Below are positions 11,735-22,283 of a stretch of DNA of 64,000 bases, piece after piece (positions within the stretch are counted from its first letter, which is position 1; each line of letters begins with the position of its first letter). The translations under genes and the position numbers were made by a program. The DNA comes from Tragulus kanchil (taxonomy: Eukaryota > Chordata > Mammalia > Artiodactyla > Tragulidae): contig JAIOJX010000002.1 in NCBI GenBank assembly GCA_022376925.1, forward strand, positions 43,423,501 through 43,487,500, read 5' to 3'. Under the pieces are notes generated by a model that worked only from the letters and a program-made list of their open reading frames with translations, did no database searches and had not been told where the DNA came from.

Positions 11735-12640
11735 CCATCTGTTTTATGTTCACGGACATGTTCACTCATTGGGGCTTCATAGCTTCTTGCACAGCTCCTT
11801 TTCTCCTTGTACATTCTACACAGAAAACCAAAAAGGCCAAATGTCTTCTTTAACCCTCCAAGGCTTAGTTAGATAAAAGGAACTGTCAAGAGCCATAGAA
11901 ATGGCTATGTGAAAAATAAATCAATAAGAAGAAGAAAGAAAGAAAGAAAATAATTTGATTTGATGATTTAATTCAGCTTTCTATTTTTCTCTGTATTGCT
12001 GCTTTTGTGTCAAAATTATATGTATATTTATAATAGAAGGTATAATATGATTATACCTACTTTTCTGTTTTTTACTGTTAATAAGTTTGCTGAAGTGTAA
12101 ATGGCCTCACATGCTAATTGGCTGTTCTTCCTGTGACATATGCAAACTGACTTAGAAACGAACATATGCTGTTATTACTCATAATACATCAGCTTTGTCT
12201 GAAATATTTGTGCCCAAATTACCATTTGGCATGTCTCCAAATTCAAATCCACCTTCTGCCCTGAGATGAAATTCAAGGGTTTGTTTTCTATTTTATATAT
12301 TTCAGAGAGACTGCTTTCACTGCTATAATAAGGCGTGCTCAGTGTTTACATTATAATGACTATTTATGGAGGTTTAATATGTTGCTTGTTGCAAATTGCA
12401 TCTGACGGAAGCTTGGCAAAGTGGTACAGAGATGTGGGACCACATTCAACTATATTTAACATCATATCATGCAGTTGATCTTTTGAAAATCTATGGTGTT
12501 AAATGATATTTATGATAATCTTGCTCTTTTCATCTTTTGCTTTGTAGAAGCTAAAAATTGTTCTGAGTCTTATGCTGTCTTTGCCAACAAATTACTAAGG
12601 TGAAAGGGAAATGAGAGAATCTAAAATCAACTGCTTGATT
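11735..12640. other. Second copy of unassigned 10656-11562
   Basis: Duplicate block of pair 5; nothing else recognised. Confidence 0.6.
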
Positions 12641-12876
12641 TTTTCCATTTTTTAAATTGGAATATAATTGCTTTACAATTATATAGTGTAATTTGTTTCT
12701 GCTATATGATGGAGTGAATCCTCTATATGTATTCATACGCTCTCCCCCTCCTTGGACCTCCTTCCCACCACCACCCCAATCTCACTCAGCTATGTCATCA
12801 CAGATCTCAGAGCTGACCTTGCTGTGCTTTATAGCAGATTCCCGGTATCTATGTTGCACGTTGTAGTGTATGTATT
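12641..12876 (-). mobile_element. Large antisense L1, segment 1 (3' end)
   Basis: Starts with aaattggaatataattgc, the complement of a ruminant L1 3' UTR. First of several segments of one L1 that is split by later insertions and runs on to about 23290. Confidence 0.82.
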
Positions 12877-13112
12877 AGTTGCCTGATGCAAATAGATGAT
12901 TCATTGGAAAAGTCCCTGATATTGGGAAAGATTGAGGGAAGAAGGAGAAGTGGGCATCAAAGGATGAGATGGCTGGATGGCATTACCAGTGCAATGGATA
13001 TGAACTGGGGCAACCTCCAGGAGATGGTGAGGGACAGGGAGGCCTGGCATGCTGCAGTCCATGGAGTCACAAAGAGTTGGACATAAATGAGCGACTGAGT
13101 AATAACGAAAAC
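12877..13112 (+). mobile_element. Bov-A/BovB 3' tail insertion
   Basis: Sense BovB 3' end. Recognisable segments: aggatgagatggctggatgg, gacagggaggcctggc, agtcacaaagagttggacat and gagcgactgagtaa. It sits inside the L1. Flanks agtgtatgtat (about 12865) and agtgtatatat (about 13113) look like a target-site duplication. The 66-codon frame across it is a relic. Confidence 0.85.
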
Positions 13113-13751
13113 AAGTGTATATATATGCCAATATTAATCTTCCAGGTTGTCCTACCCTCTCCTTTCCAGTCTCAATCTCCCAGTTTGTCCTCTCCTCTGT
13201 CATATGTCCACATGTCCTTTCTCTAAATTTGCCTCTGTGTTCCTGCTGTGGAAATAGATTCATCTGTACTATTCTCTAGATTCCATGTATATACATTGAT
13301 ACATGATATTTGCTTTCTCTTTCTGACTTAATTCACTCGATGTAACAGACTCTACACCCACACATGTCTGTATAAATGACCCTATTTTGTTCCTTTTGAT
13401 GACTGAGCATATTCCATTGTATATATGTACCACAACTGCTTTATCCAGTCATCTCTCAATGGACATTTAAGTCAATTCCATGTCCTGGCTATTGTAAATA
13501 GTGTTTAGCAATGAACACTGGGATACATGTAACCTTTTCAATTATTGTTTTCTCGGGGTGTATGTTGAATAATGAGGATACTGGTGATGGTAATTCTATT
13601 CTTAGTTTTTTTTTTTTTTTTTTGTAAGGAACCTCCATACCTCCATACTGTTCTCCATAGTGGCTGTATCAATTTGCATTCCCACCAATGGTACAAGAGG
13701 GTTCCCTTTTCTCCATATCCTCTTCAGTATTTGTTTGTAGACTTTTTTTTT
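13113..13751 (-). mobile_element. Large antisense L1, segment 2
   Basis: Complement of L1 3' UTR and the end of ORF2, including ttccattgtatatatgtacc, aatggacatttaagtc and aggaacctccatac. It is interrupted at about 13752 by an insert flanked by tgtttgtaga. Confidence 0.85.
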
Positions 13752-14247
13752 TTTAAACAAGTTTGGAATTTAATGACCAGGAAGGTTGAAAGAGTAGACA
13801 TTCACATTCTAATTAATTTACAAGTTTCTTCTCTTTAGAATTTGAATTAGGTTGGCCCGTTTGATCTTCCTGAACCACAGCTTCAGGCCATAGTGCAACA
13901 GTTTAGTGCATACAGAGAGACATAGTGCAATAGTCTCTTTACCTGGTGAGATGGGAGCTGCGGGCGAGCTGGCTTCCCTTAGGTTCCTAAAATGAAAGTG
14001 AAAGTGCTATTTTGCTCAGCCAAGTCCAGCTCTTTGTGACTCATGGACGAATTTTTTACTATCTGAGCCACCAGAGAAGCCCTGATGGCTACTAGAAGTC
14101 CGCCAGGCTTCTCTGTCCATGGAATTATCCAGGCAAGAACACTGGAGTGATTTGCCATTCTCTTCTCCAGGGCATCTACCCAACTCAGGGATTGAACCCA
14201 GGTCTCCTATATTGCAGGCAGATTCTTTACTGTCTGAGCCACCTGGG
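13752..14247 (-). mobile_element. PolyA-tailed chimeric insert: Bov-tA SINE plus unknown sequence
   Basis: Both ends carry the direct repeat tgtttgtaga (near 13732 and at 14248-14257). On the minus strand it runs from a Bov-tA SINE (14247 to about 13990, with an internal extra SINE-head piece near 14040-14090). About 230 bases of unrecognised sequence follow, ending in a poly(A) at 13754-13742. That tail looks like a retrocopied transcript; its source is unknown. A single TSD suggests one insertion event. Confidence 0.6.
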
Positions 14248-15723
14248 TGTTTGTAGATTTTTTTATGATAATCATTCTGACCTATGTGAGGTGATACCTC
14301 ATTTTAGTTTTGATATGTATTTCTCTAACAATTAGTGATATTTAGCATCATTTCGTGTATTAGTTTGCAATTTTTGTGTATTCTTTGGAGAGATCTCTCT
14401 CTAGGTCTTCAGCCCATTTTTTGACAGAGTTGTTTGTTTTTACAGTATTTATGAGTGGTATGAGTTGTTTATATATTTTGGAGGGTAACTCTTTGTTAGT
14501 TTGCAATTTGCAATTATTGCAATTGCATTGCAATTATTTTCTCCCATTCTGAAGGTTGTCTTTTTATCTGGTTTATAGTTTTCTTTGCTGTGCAAAAGGC
14601 TTAAAGTTTAATTAGGTCTTATTCATTTATTGTTGTTTTCATTCTCATTACTCTAAGAGGTGGGTCAGAAAAGATTTCGCTGTGGTTTATTTCAAGGAAT
14701 GTCCTTCCGATATTTTCCTCTAAGAGTTTAATAGTGTCCAGTTTTACATTTACGTGTTTATTCCATTTAAAGTCTATTTTTTGTATGGTGTTAGGGAGTG
14801 TCCTAATTTCATTCTTTCACATAAACCTGTACAGTTTTCCCAGCACCACTTGTTAAAGGAGCTGCATTTCCTCCTTTGCATATCTGCCTCCTTCGTCATA
14901 GATTAAGTCACCATAGGTGCACATGCTTATCTCTGGACTTTTTATCCTGTTCCATTGATCTATATTTCTGTTTTGTGCCAGTATCATATAGTCATAATTA
15001 CTGTAGCTTTGTAGTATTGTCTGAAACCAGAGAGCCTGATTGCTCCAGTGCTGCTTTTCCTTCTTAAGATTGCTATTTGGGGTCTGTTTTGTTTTCATAC
15101 AAATTGTAAAAACTTTTTGTTCTAATTCTGTGAAAAATGTCATTGGTAATTTGATAGAATTACATTGACCCTGTCTTACAATTGAAGAACGTGGTGTATC
15201 CCTCCATCTGTTTGGTTATATGTGATTTATTTTATATATTTGACTTTTTTTCATAAGTTTCTTATTGTTTCGTGAGAGCAGATCTCTTTTGTCGTTAGGT
15301 AAGTTTATTCTAGGAATTTTCTTCTTTTTGTTGCAATGGTAAATGTGATTTTTCCCTGAATTTCTTTGTCTGATTTTTCATTATTAGTGTTATAGAATGG
15401 AAAGAGATTTTTGTGCATTAATTTTGTCTGTAACATCAAATCTATTGCTTAGCTCTAGAAGTTTTCGGGTGTCATCTTTACAGTTTTCTATGTATAGTAT
15501 TATGTAATCTGAAAACAGCAACAGTTTTACTTCTTTTCAAATTTGAATTCCTTATATTTCTGTTTCTCCTCTGATTGTCATGGCTAGTACTTCCAAAGCT
15601 ATGCTGAATAATAGTGGTGAGAGTGAATATCTTGGATGTCCATCCTGGTCTTGTTCCTGATCCTAGAGAAAATGCTATCAGTTTGTCCACCTTAAGAACA
15701 ATGTTTGCTGTGGGTTTGCCATA
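14248..15723 (-). mobile_element. Large antisense L1, segment 3 (ORF2 region)
   Basis: Complement of L1 ORF2 C-terminal half. Recognisable segments: tttctcccattctgaaggtt, tttcccagcaccacttgtta, gtagctttgtagtattgtct, aatagtggtgagagtg. A local expansion of tgcaatt occurs near 14503-14536. It is broken at gggtttgcc (15712-15720) by a BovB insertion and resumes at 20699. Confidence 0.9.
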
Positions 15724-16940
15724 GCTGTTGTTCAGTCACTCAGTCATTTGACTGTTTACAGCCCCATAGACTGTAGCACACCAGGCTTTCCTATCCTTAA
15801 TTAGCCCCCTGAGTTTGCCAGTTGTCTCAGGAGTTTGCTCCCTGAGTTGTCTCAATTGTCACCATTGAGTCAATGATGCCATCCAACCATCTTATCCTCT
15901 ATTGCCTCTTTCTCCTCATGTTCTTAATCTTTCCCAAAATCAGGATCTTTACCAATGAGTCAGTTTGTTGCATCAGGTGGCCAAAGTATTGGGGATTCAA
16001 CTTCAGTGTCAGTCCTTGCAATGAATATACAGGGTTGATTTCCTTTAGTATTGACTGGTTTGACTTCCTTGCTGTACAAGGGACTCTCAAGAGTCTTCTC
16101 CAGCTACCAGTTCCAAAACATCATTTCTTTCATGCTCAGCCTTTCTTATGGCCCAATTCTCACATCTGTACGTGACTACTGGAAAACTTAGCTTTGACTA
16201 GATGTAACTTTGTCATCAGTGTGATATATTTGCTTTTAAATATGCTGTCTAGGTTTGTCATAGCTTTTCTTCCAAGGAACAAGCATCTATTAATCTCATG
16301 GCTGCAGTCAGTATCCACAGTTATTTTGGAATCCAAGAAGGTATAGTCTGTCACTGTTTCTACTTTTCCCCCATCTATTGCCATAAAGTTATGGAAATGG
16401 ATGCCATGATCTTTGTTTTTTTTTTTTTTTAATTTTTTTAAAAGAGTTATTTATTTATTTATTTTGGGCGGGGGTCGGGTTGGGGAGGGAGGGGAGCGGG
16501 CAGGCCACTTCTATTGGTCTTTCATTTCTTTATTTTCATCCGTCTTTGTTCTTTGGCTCCTGCGGGCCTCCCATCGTGGTGGCGTCTGTTGTTGCAGAGC
16601 ACTGGCTCTGGGCGCATGCGCTCCAGAGCTCCGGCTCGGTGATTGGACACATCAGTCCAGCCGCTCCGCGGCACGTGGGATCTTCCCAGACCAGGGCTCG
16701 AACCGGCGCCCCTTGCACTGCAAGGCGGTGTCCTTACCCACTGGACCACCAGGGGAAGCCCGATCTTTGTTTTTTGAATGCTGAATTTTAAGTCAAATTT
16801 TTCACTCTCTGTTTCACCTTCATCAAGAGGTTTGTGCATTCCTCTTCACTTTCTGCCATTAGGATGGTGTCTTCTATATATATGAGGTTACTGATCTTTC
16901 TGTCAGCAATCTCGATTCCAGCTTTTGATTCATCCAGCCT
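15724..16940 (-). mobile_element. BovB copy 1, antisense, 3' half
   Basis: Complement of BovB 3' UTR and C-terminal reverse transcriptase, interrupted by a CHR-like SINE at 16422-16761. The other half lies at 19878-20698. The pair is inserted in L1 with matching flanks ggtttgccata / ggtttgccgta at 15713-15723 and 20699-20709. Frames are broken. Confidence 0.88.
16422..16761 (-). mobile_element. CHR-like SINE, long-body subtype
   Basis: Near full-length: tail with (TTTA)n and a G-rich stretch at 16440-16500, head at 16749-16761. The direct repeat gatctttgtttttt at 16408-16421 and 16762-16775 lies within BovB copy 1. It is GC-rich and CpG-containing against an AT-rich background, which suggests a young insert. 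Confidence 0.9.
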
Positions 16941-17348
16941 AGAACTTGCCATGTTAGTAAGGTTATGCTCAAAATCCTTCAAGCTAGACCTCCGCAGTAA
17001 ATATTTTAATTGAGAAATTTCAGATGTACAGGCTGGATCTTTAAAAGGCAGAGGGATGAGAGATCAAATTGCCAGTATTTGTTGGATTATAGAGAAAGCA
17101 AGGGAATCCCAGAAAAATATTTACTTTTGTTTAATTAACTCTGTAATAGTCTTTGACTGTGTGAATCACAACACACTGTGGGAAATTCTTACAGTGAAGG
17201 GAATATCAGACCATCTTATCTATTTCCTGAAAAACCTGTATGTGAATCAAGAAACAACAGTTATAACCTAATACAGAAGGACTGACTCGTTCAAAATTGG
17301 GAAAGGAGTACAACAGGCTGTGTATTTCACCCTGCTTATTTAGCTTAT
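16941..17348 (+). mobile_element. BovB copy 2, sense, segment 1 (reverse transcriptase)
   Basis: Sense BovB starts abruptly within the RT domain (gttagtaaggttatgctcaa) and runs through gatcaaattgcc, ttgactgtgtgaatcacaa and caccctgcttatttag. It lies in the opposite orientation inside BovB copy 1. Stops and indels make it non-functional. It is interrupted by a Bov-tA SINE. Confidence 0.87.
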
Positions 17349-17530
17349 GAACTTCCCTGGTGGCTCAGTTGGTAAAGAATCTGCCTGCAATGTAGAAGAC
17401 CTGGGTTTGATCCCTGGGTTGGGAGGATCCCCTGGAGGGAAAGGCTACCACTCCAGTATTCTTGACTGGAGAATTCCATTGCTCAACCATGGGTCACAAA
17501 GAGTCAGACATGACTGAGAGACTTCACTTT
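17349..17530 (+). mobile_element. Bov-tA/ART2-type SINE
   Basis: Starts aacttccctggtggctcag and contains aagaatctgcctgcaatg, gatcccctggaggg, tccagtattcttg and gagtcagacatgactgagag. Flanks tttagcttat and tttaacttat are a target-site duplication within BovB copy 2. Confidence 0.92.
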
Positions 17531-18017
17531 AACTTATATGCAGAGTACATAATGAGGAATGCCAGACTGGATGACTCATAAACAGGAATCAAGATCACCG
17601 GATTATCAACACCTCAGGTATGCTGATGATACCACTCTAATGGCAGAAAGCAAAGAGGAACTAAAAACCCTCTAGATAAGGGTGAAAGAGGAGAGTGAAA
17701 AAGATGGCTTAAAACTCAACATTCAAAAAACTAAAATCATGGTGTCCGGTCCCATCACTTCATGGCAAATAGAAGGGGGAAAAGTGGAATCAAGTGAGAG
17801 GTTTTTTTTCTTTTTGGGCTCCAAATCATTGCCGATGGTGACTGTAGCACGAAATTAGAAAACACTTACTTCTAGAAAGGAAAACAATGACAAACCTAGA
17901 CAGTATATTAAACAGCAAAGTCATCACTTTGCCAGCAAAGTTTATTATAGTCTGAGCTATGGTCTTTACAGTGTTTATGTTAGGACGCGAGAGTTGCACT
18001 ATTAATAAAGCTGAGCA
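17531..18017 (+). mobile_element. BovB copy 2, sense, segment 2
   Basis: Continues with acttatatgcagagtacat, gatgataccactctaatggc, gtgtccggtcccatcacttc and tttgccagcaaag. Tandem pair 6 begins within it at about 17655. Confidence 0.9.
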
Positions 18018-18312
18018 GGGGCTTCCCTGGTGGTCCAGTGGGTAAGGACACCGCCTTGCAGTGCAAGGGGCGCCAGTTTGATCCCTTGCCTGGGAAGATC
18101 CCACGTGCTGTGGAGCGGCTGGACCGATGTGTCCAATTACCGAGCCGGAACTCTGGAGTGCATACGCCCAGAGCCGGTGCTCTGCAACGACCGATGACAC
18201 CACGATGGGAGGCCCACACGGGCCAAAGAACAAAGATGGATGAAAAATAGACAAATGAAAGACCAATAGAAGTGGCCCACCCACCTGCCTCCCTCCCTAC
18301 CCCACCCTCCAA

Positions 18313-18351
<39 letters not shown>

Positions 18352-18381
18352 ATGTTTTATGTTTAAAAAGAAAAAACAAAG
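18018..18381 (+). mobile_element. CHR-like SINE, long-body subtype (copy A)
   Basis: Starts gggcttccctggtggtccag, with a tRNA-like head, a long body, a C-rich stretch, (AAAT)n at 18311-18353 and an A-rich end. Flanks aaagctgagca and aaggctgagca are a target-site duplication in BovB copy 2. Confidence 0.9.
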
Positions 18382-18729
18382 AAGGCTGAGCATCGAAGAA
18401 CTGATGCCTTCCAATAGTCATATATGGATGTATGAGCTGAACCATAAACACTGAGCACTGAAGAACTGATGCTTTCAAACTGCAGTGCTGGAGAAGACTC
18501 TTGAAAGTGCCTTGGACTGCAAGAAGAAGATCAAACCAGTCAATTCTAAAGGAAATAAATCCTGAATATTCGTTGGGAGGACTCATGCTGAAGCTAATGT
18601 CACCTGATACAAATGCCATCTCACCTTCATGGTGGCAGAGGATGAGATGGTTGGATAGCACCACCAATTTAATGGAGATGAACTTATGCAGATTTCAGGA
18701 GATAGTGACAAACAGCGAGGGCTGTCATG
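18382..18729 (+). mobile_element. BovB copy 2, sense, segment 3 (copy A)
   Basis: ORF2 end and 3' UTR: tggagaagactcttgaaag, atcaaaccagtcaattctaa, gaggatgagatggttggat. Truncated by the pair 6 junction. Confidence 0.88.
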
Positions 18730-18760
18730 CGCGATGACTGCCAACTTATGCAGATTTCAT

Positions 18761-19126
18761 GAGGAAAAACTAAAACCCTCTAGATAAGGGTGAAAGAGGA
18801 GAGTGAAAAAGATGGCTTAAAACTCAACATTCAAAAAACTAAAATCATGGTGTCCGGTCCCATCACTTCATGGCAAATAGAAGGGGGAAAAGTGGAATCA
18901 AGTGAGAGGTTTTTTTTCTTTTTGGGCTCCAAATCATTGCCGATGGTGACTGTAGCACGAAATTAGAAAACACTTACTTCTAGAAAGGAAAACAATGACA
19001 AACCTAGACAGTATATTAAACAGCAAAGTCATCACTTTGCCAGCAAAGTTTATTATAGTCTGAGCTATGGTCTTTACAGTGTTTATGTTAGGACGCGAGA
19101 GTTGCACTATTAATAAAGCTGAGCAG
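18761..19126 (+). mobile_element. BovB copy 2, segment 2 repeated via pair 6
   Basis: Second copy of about 17655-18017. Confidence 0.88.
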
Positions 19127-19420
19127 GGGCTTCCCTGGTGGTCCAGTGGGTAAGGACACCGCCTTGCAGTGCAAGGGGCGCCAGTTTGATCCCTTGCCTG
19201 GGAAGATCCCACGTGCTGTGGAGCGGCTGGACCGATGTGTCCAATTACCGAGCCGGAACTCTGGAGTGCATACGCCCAGAGCCGGTGCTCTGCAACGACC
19301 GATGACACCACGATGGGAGGCCCACACGGGCCAAAGAACAAAGATGGATGAAAAATAGACAAATGAAAGACCAATAGAAGTGGCCCGCCCGCTCCCCTCC
19401 CTCTCCAACCTGCCCTCCAA

Positions 19421-19459
<39 letters not shown>

Positions 19460-19489
19460 ATGTTTTATGTTTAAAAAGAAAAAACAAAG
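19127..19489 (+). mobile_element. CHR-like SINE, second copy via pair 6
   Basis: Second copy of 18018-18381. Its C-rich tail differs at several bases and is closer to the tails of the other SINE copies in this window, so copy A may carry the errors. Confidence 0.9.
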
Positions 19490-19877
19490 AAGGCTGAGCA
19501 TCGAAGAACTGATGCCTTCCAATAGTCATATATGGATGTATGAGCTGAACCATAAACACTGAGCACTGAAGAACTGATGCTTTCAAACTGCAGTGCTGGA
19601 GAAGACTCTTGAAAGTGCCTTGGACTGCAAGAAGAAGATCAAACCAGTCAATTCTAAAGGAAATAAATCCTGAATATTCGTTGGGAGGACTCATGCTGAA
19701 GCTAATGTCACCTGATACAAATGCCATCTCACCTTCATGGTGGCAGAGGATGAGATGGTTGGATAGCACCACCAATTTAATGGAGATGAACTTATGCAGA
19801 TTTCAGGAGATAGTGACAAACAGCGAGGGCTGTCATGGGGTCATAAAGAGTCAGATTTATTGACTGAACAACAACAA
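19490..19877 (+). mobile_element. BovB copy 2, 3' end
   Basis: Reaches the BovB 3' terminus (gtcataaagagtcag, gactgaacaacaacaac). Antisense BovB copy 1 resumes at 19878 only about 20 bases away in consensus terms, so copy 2 inserted into copy 1 with a small loss. Confidence 0.88.
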
Positions 19878-20698
19878 CTCTGCATATAAGTTAAATAAGC
19901 AGGGTGACAGTATACAGTCTTGACATTCTCCTTTTCCAGTTTGAACCAGTTCATTGTTCCATGTCTAGTCCTAATTGTTACTTCTTGACTTGTATATTGG
20001 CTTCTCAGGAGGCAGGTAAGGTGGTCTGGTATTCCCATCTCTTTAAGAATTTTCCAGTTTTGTAATCTACACAGTCAAAACTTTACTGTAGTCAATGAAA
20101 CAGAAGTATATGTTTCTCTGAAATTCCCTTACTTTCTCTATGACTTAAGGGATGTTCTCAATTTGACCTCTGGTTCTTCTGTCTCTTTGAAACCCAACTT
20201 GTGCATCTGAAAGTTCTTGATTTGCATACTGCTGAAGCATAACTTGATGGATTTCGAGCATTACTGTGCTAGCATGTGAAATGAACACAATTGTGCAGTA
20301 GATTGAACATTCTTTGACATTGCCCTTCTTTGGGATTGGAATGAAAACTGACTTTTTCCAGATCCGTGACCACAAATTGCTGAATATTCCACATTTTCTG
20401 GCATACTGAGTGCAGCATTTTAATAGCATCATCTTTTAGGATTTGAAATAGGCCACCTGGAATTCCATTGTCTCCACTAGCTTTGTTCATGGTAATGCTT
20501 CCTAAGGCATACTAGGCTTCACACTCTAGAGTGTCTGGTTCCAGGTGAGTGACCACATCATCTTGGGTCATCTTGTGTCATCTGGGTCATTAAGAGATTT
20601 TTATGTACAAATCTTCTCTGCTTCTGTTACATCCTTACTTTTTCTGTCCTTTATTTTACCTATCTTTACATGAAATGTTCCCTGATATCTGTAATTTG
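19878..20698 (-). mobile_element. BovB copy 1, antisense, 5' part
   Basis: Starts with tctgcatataagttaaataa, the complement of the RT segment, and ends near ttacatgaaatgttccctg. It is contiguous in consensus order with 16940. The 5' end is truncated at 20698, where L1 resumes. Confidence 0.88.
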
Positions 20699-20818
20699 GT
20701 TTGCCGTATATGAACTTTATTATGTTGAGATAGTTTCCCTCTATGCTTGCTCTTTGTAGAGGTTTTTTTTTGTTTGTTATTAGCATAAACTGGTGCTGAA
20801 TTTTGTCGAAAGTTTTTT
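20699..20818 (-). mobile_element. Large antisense L1, segment 4
   Basis: tatgaactttattatgttga and gctgaattttgtcgaaagtt match the complement of L1 ORF2 immediately after the point where segment 3 stopped at 15723. A SINE interrupts it. Confidence 0.85.
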
Positions 20819-21150
20819 GTTGTTGTTGTTAAAGATTTATTTATTTATTTATTTTGGGCGGGGGTCGGGTTGGGGAGGGAGGGAGCAGGCGGGCCACTTC
20901 TATTGGTCTTTTATTTCTCTATGTTCATCCGTCTTTGTTCTTTGGCTCCTGTGGGCCTCCCATCGTGGTGGCATCTATCGTTGCAGAGCGCCGGCTCTGG
21001 GCGCATGTGCTCCAGAGCTCCGGCTCGGTAGTTGGACACATCAGTCCAGCCACTCCGCGGCACGCAGGATCTTCCCAGGCCAGGGATCGAACTGGCGCCC
21101 CTTGCACTGCAAGGCGGTGTCCTTACCCACTGGACCACCAGGGGAAGCCC
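20819..21150 (-). mobile_element. CHR-like SINE, long-body subtype (copy A)
   Basis: (TTTA)n and G-rich tail at 20836-20890, head at 21139-21150. A 15-base direct repeat tgtcgaaagtttttt lies at 20804-20818 and 21151-21165. It is very similar to the SINE at 16422-16761 (over 90 % by eye). Confidence 0.92.
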
Positions 21151-21165
21151 TGTCGAAAGTTTTTT

Positions 21166-21414
21166 ATGCATCTATTGAGGGGACTATTGTCTTGGGCAGA
21201 CTCTAGAAATTCTTAAGAATATACTGGGTCTTAGGGTATAGAGCAATTCTCAAACCCCAGATAAGCTCTTGAGACCTAGAATCCGTCCTCCAGTGATTAG
21301 GAATTTGTAACTCACCGCCAGCCGCTTCAGCAGAGTTCTACCCGCGAGCGAGGCTTGAAAGCTGCTAGTAAATAAGAAAAGCCCTAATGGCAACATTCCA
21401 ACCTTATCTGCTGA
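21166..21414. mobile_element. L1 remnant then start of probable ERV LTR (copy A)
   Basis: atgcatctattgag is L1. From about 21180 the sequence is no longer L1 and matches the start of the element at 22284-23038. It is cut by the pair 7 junction. Confidence 0.55.
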
Positions 21415-21801
21415 CTTTGACATTGCCCTTCTTTGGGATTGGAATGAAAACTGACTTTTTCCAGATCCGTGACCACAAATTGCTGAATATTCCACATTTT
21501 CTGGCATACTGAGTGCAGCATTTTAATAGCATCATCTTTTAGGATTTGAAATAGGCCACCTGGAATTCCATTGTCTCCACTAGCTTTGTTCATGGTAATG
21601 CTTCCTAAGGCATACTAGGCTTCACACTCTAGAGTGTCTGGTTCCAGGTGAGTGACCACATCATCTTGGGTCATCTTGTGTCATCTGGGTCATTAAGAGA
21701 TTTTTATGTACAAATCTTCTCTGCTTCTGTTACATCCTTACTTTTTCTGTCCTTTATTTTACCTATCTTTACATGAAATGTTCCCTGATATCTGTAATTT
21801 G
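21415..21801 (-). mobile_element. BovB copy 1, 5' part repeated via pair 7
   Basis: Second copy of 20312-20698. Confidence 0.85.
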
Positions 21802-21921
21802 GTTTGCCGTATATGAACTTTATTATGTTGAGATAGTTTCCCTCTATGCTTGCTCTTTGTAGAGGTTTTTTTTTGTTTGTTATTAGCATAAACTGGTGCT
21901 GAATTTTGTCGAAAGTTTTTT
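21802..21921 (-). mobile_element. L1 segment 4 repeated via pair 7
   Basis: Second copy of 20699-20818. Confidence 0.83.
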
Positions 21922-22253
21922 GTTGTTGTTGTTAAAGATTTATTTATTTATTTATTTTGGGCGGGGGTCGGGTTGGGGAGGGAGGGAGCAGGCGGGCCAC
22001 TTCTATTGGTCTTTTATTTCTCTATGTTCATCCGTCTTTGTTCTTTGGCTCCTGTGGGCCTCCCATCGTGGTGGCATCTATCGTTGCAGAGCGCCGGCTC
22101 TGGGCGCATGTGCTCCAGAGCTCCGGCTCGGTAGTTGGACACATCAGTCCAGCCACTCCGCGGCACGCAGGATCTTCCCAGGCCAGGGATCGAACTGGCG
22201 CCCCTTGCACTGCAAGGCGGTGTCCTTACCCACTGGACCACCAGGGGAAGCCC
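21922..22253 (-). mobile_element. CHR-like SINE, second copy via pair 7
   Basis: Second copy of 20819-21150 with the same direct repeats at 21907-21921 and 22254-22268. Confidence 0.92.
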
Positions 22254-22283
22254 TGTCGAAAGTTTTTTATGCATCTATTGAGG

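Larger units (their letters stand above)
10656..12812. repeat. Tandem near-identical pair 5 (about 1.08 kb unit)
   Basis: Copy A 10656-11733, copy B 11734-12812, perfectly head to tail at cagatctcagag. One substitution seen: ctgtttcatg versus ctgttttatg. Because pairs 4 and 5 overlap, the segment 9550-9897 occurs three times (also 10656-11002 and 11734-12080). Confidence 0.93.
17655..19837. repeat. Tandem near-identical pair 6 (about 1.08 kb unit)
   Basis: Copy A 17655-18729, copy B 18761-19837, with a 31-base spacer. The spacer contains aacttatgcagatttca, a copy of 18681-18697. Differences between copies concentrate in the C-rich SINE tail (18278-18312 versus 19385-19419); elsewhere I saw none. 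Confidence 0.93.

Noticed and set aside
16680..16761. tRNA gene
   Set aside because: The tRNA-like head with A- and B-box-like segments belongs to CHR-like SINEs; it lacks a foldable cloverleaf and is followed by SINE body.
18137..18667. 176-codon minus-strand frame (repeated at 19245-19775)
   Set aside because: It runs antisense through a BovB fragment and a CHR-like SINE; the protein is made of repeat translation.
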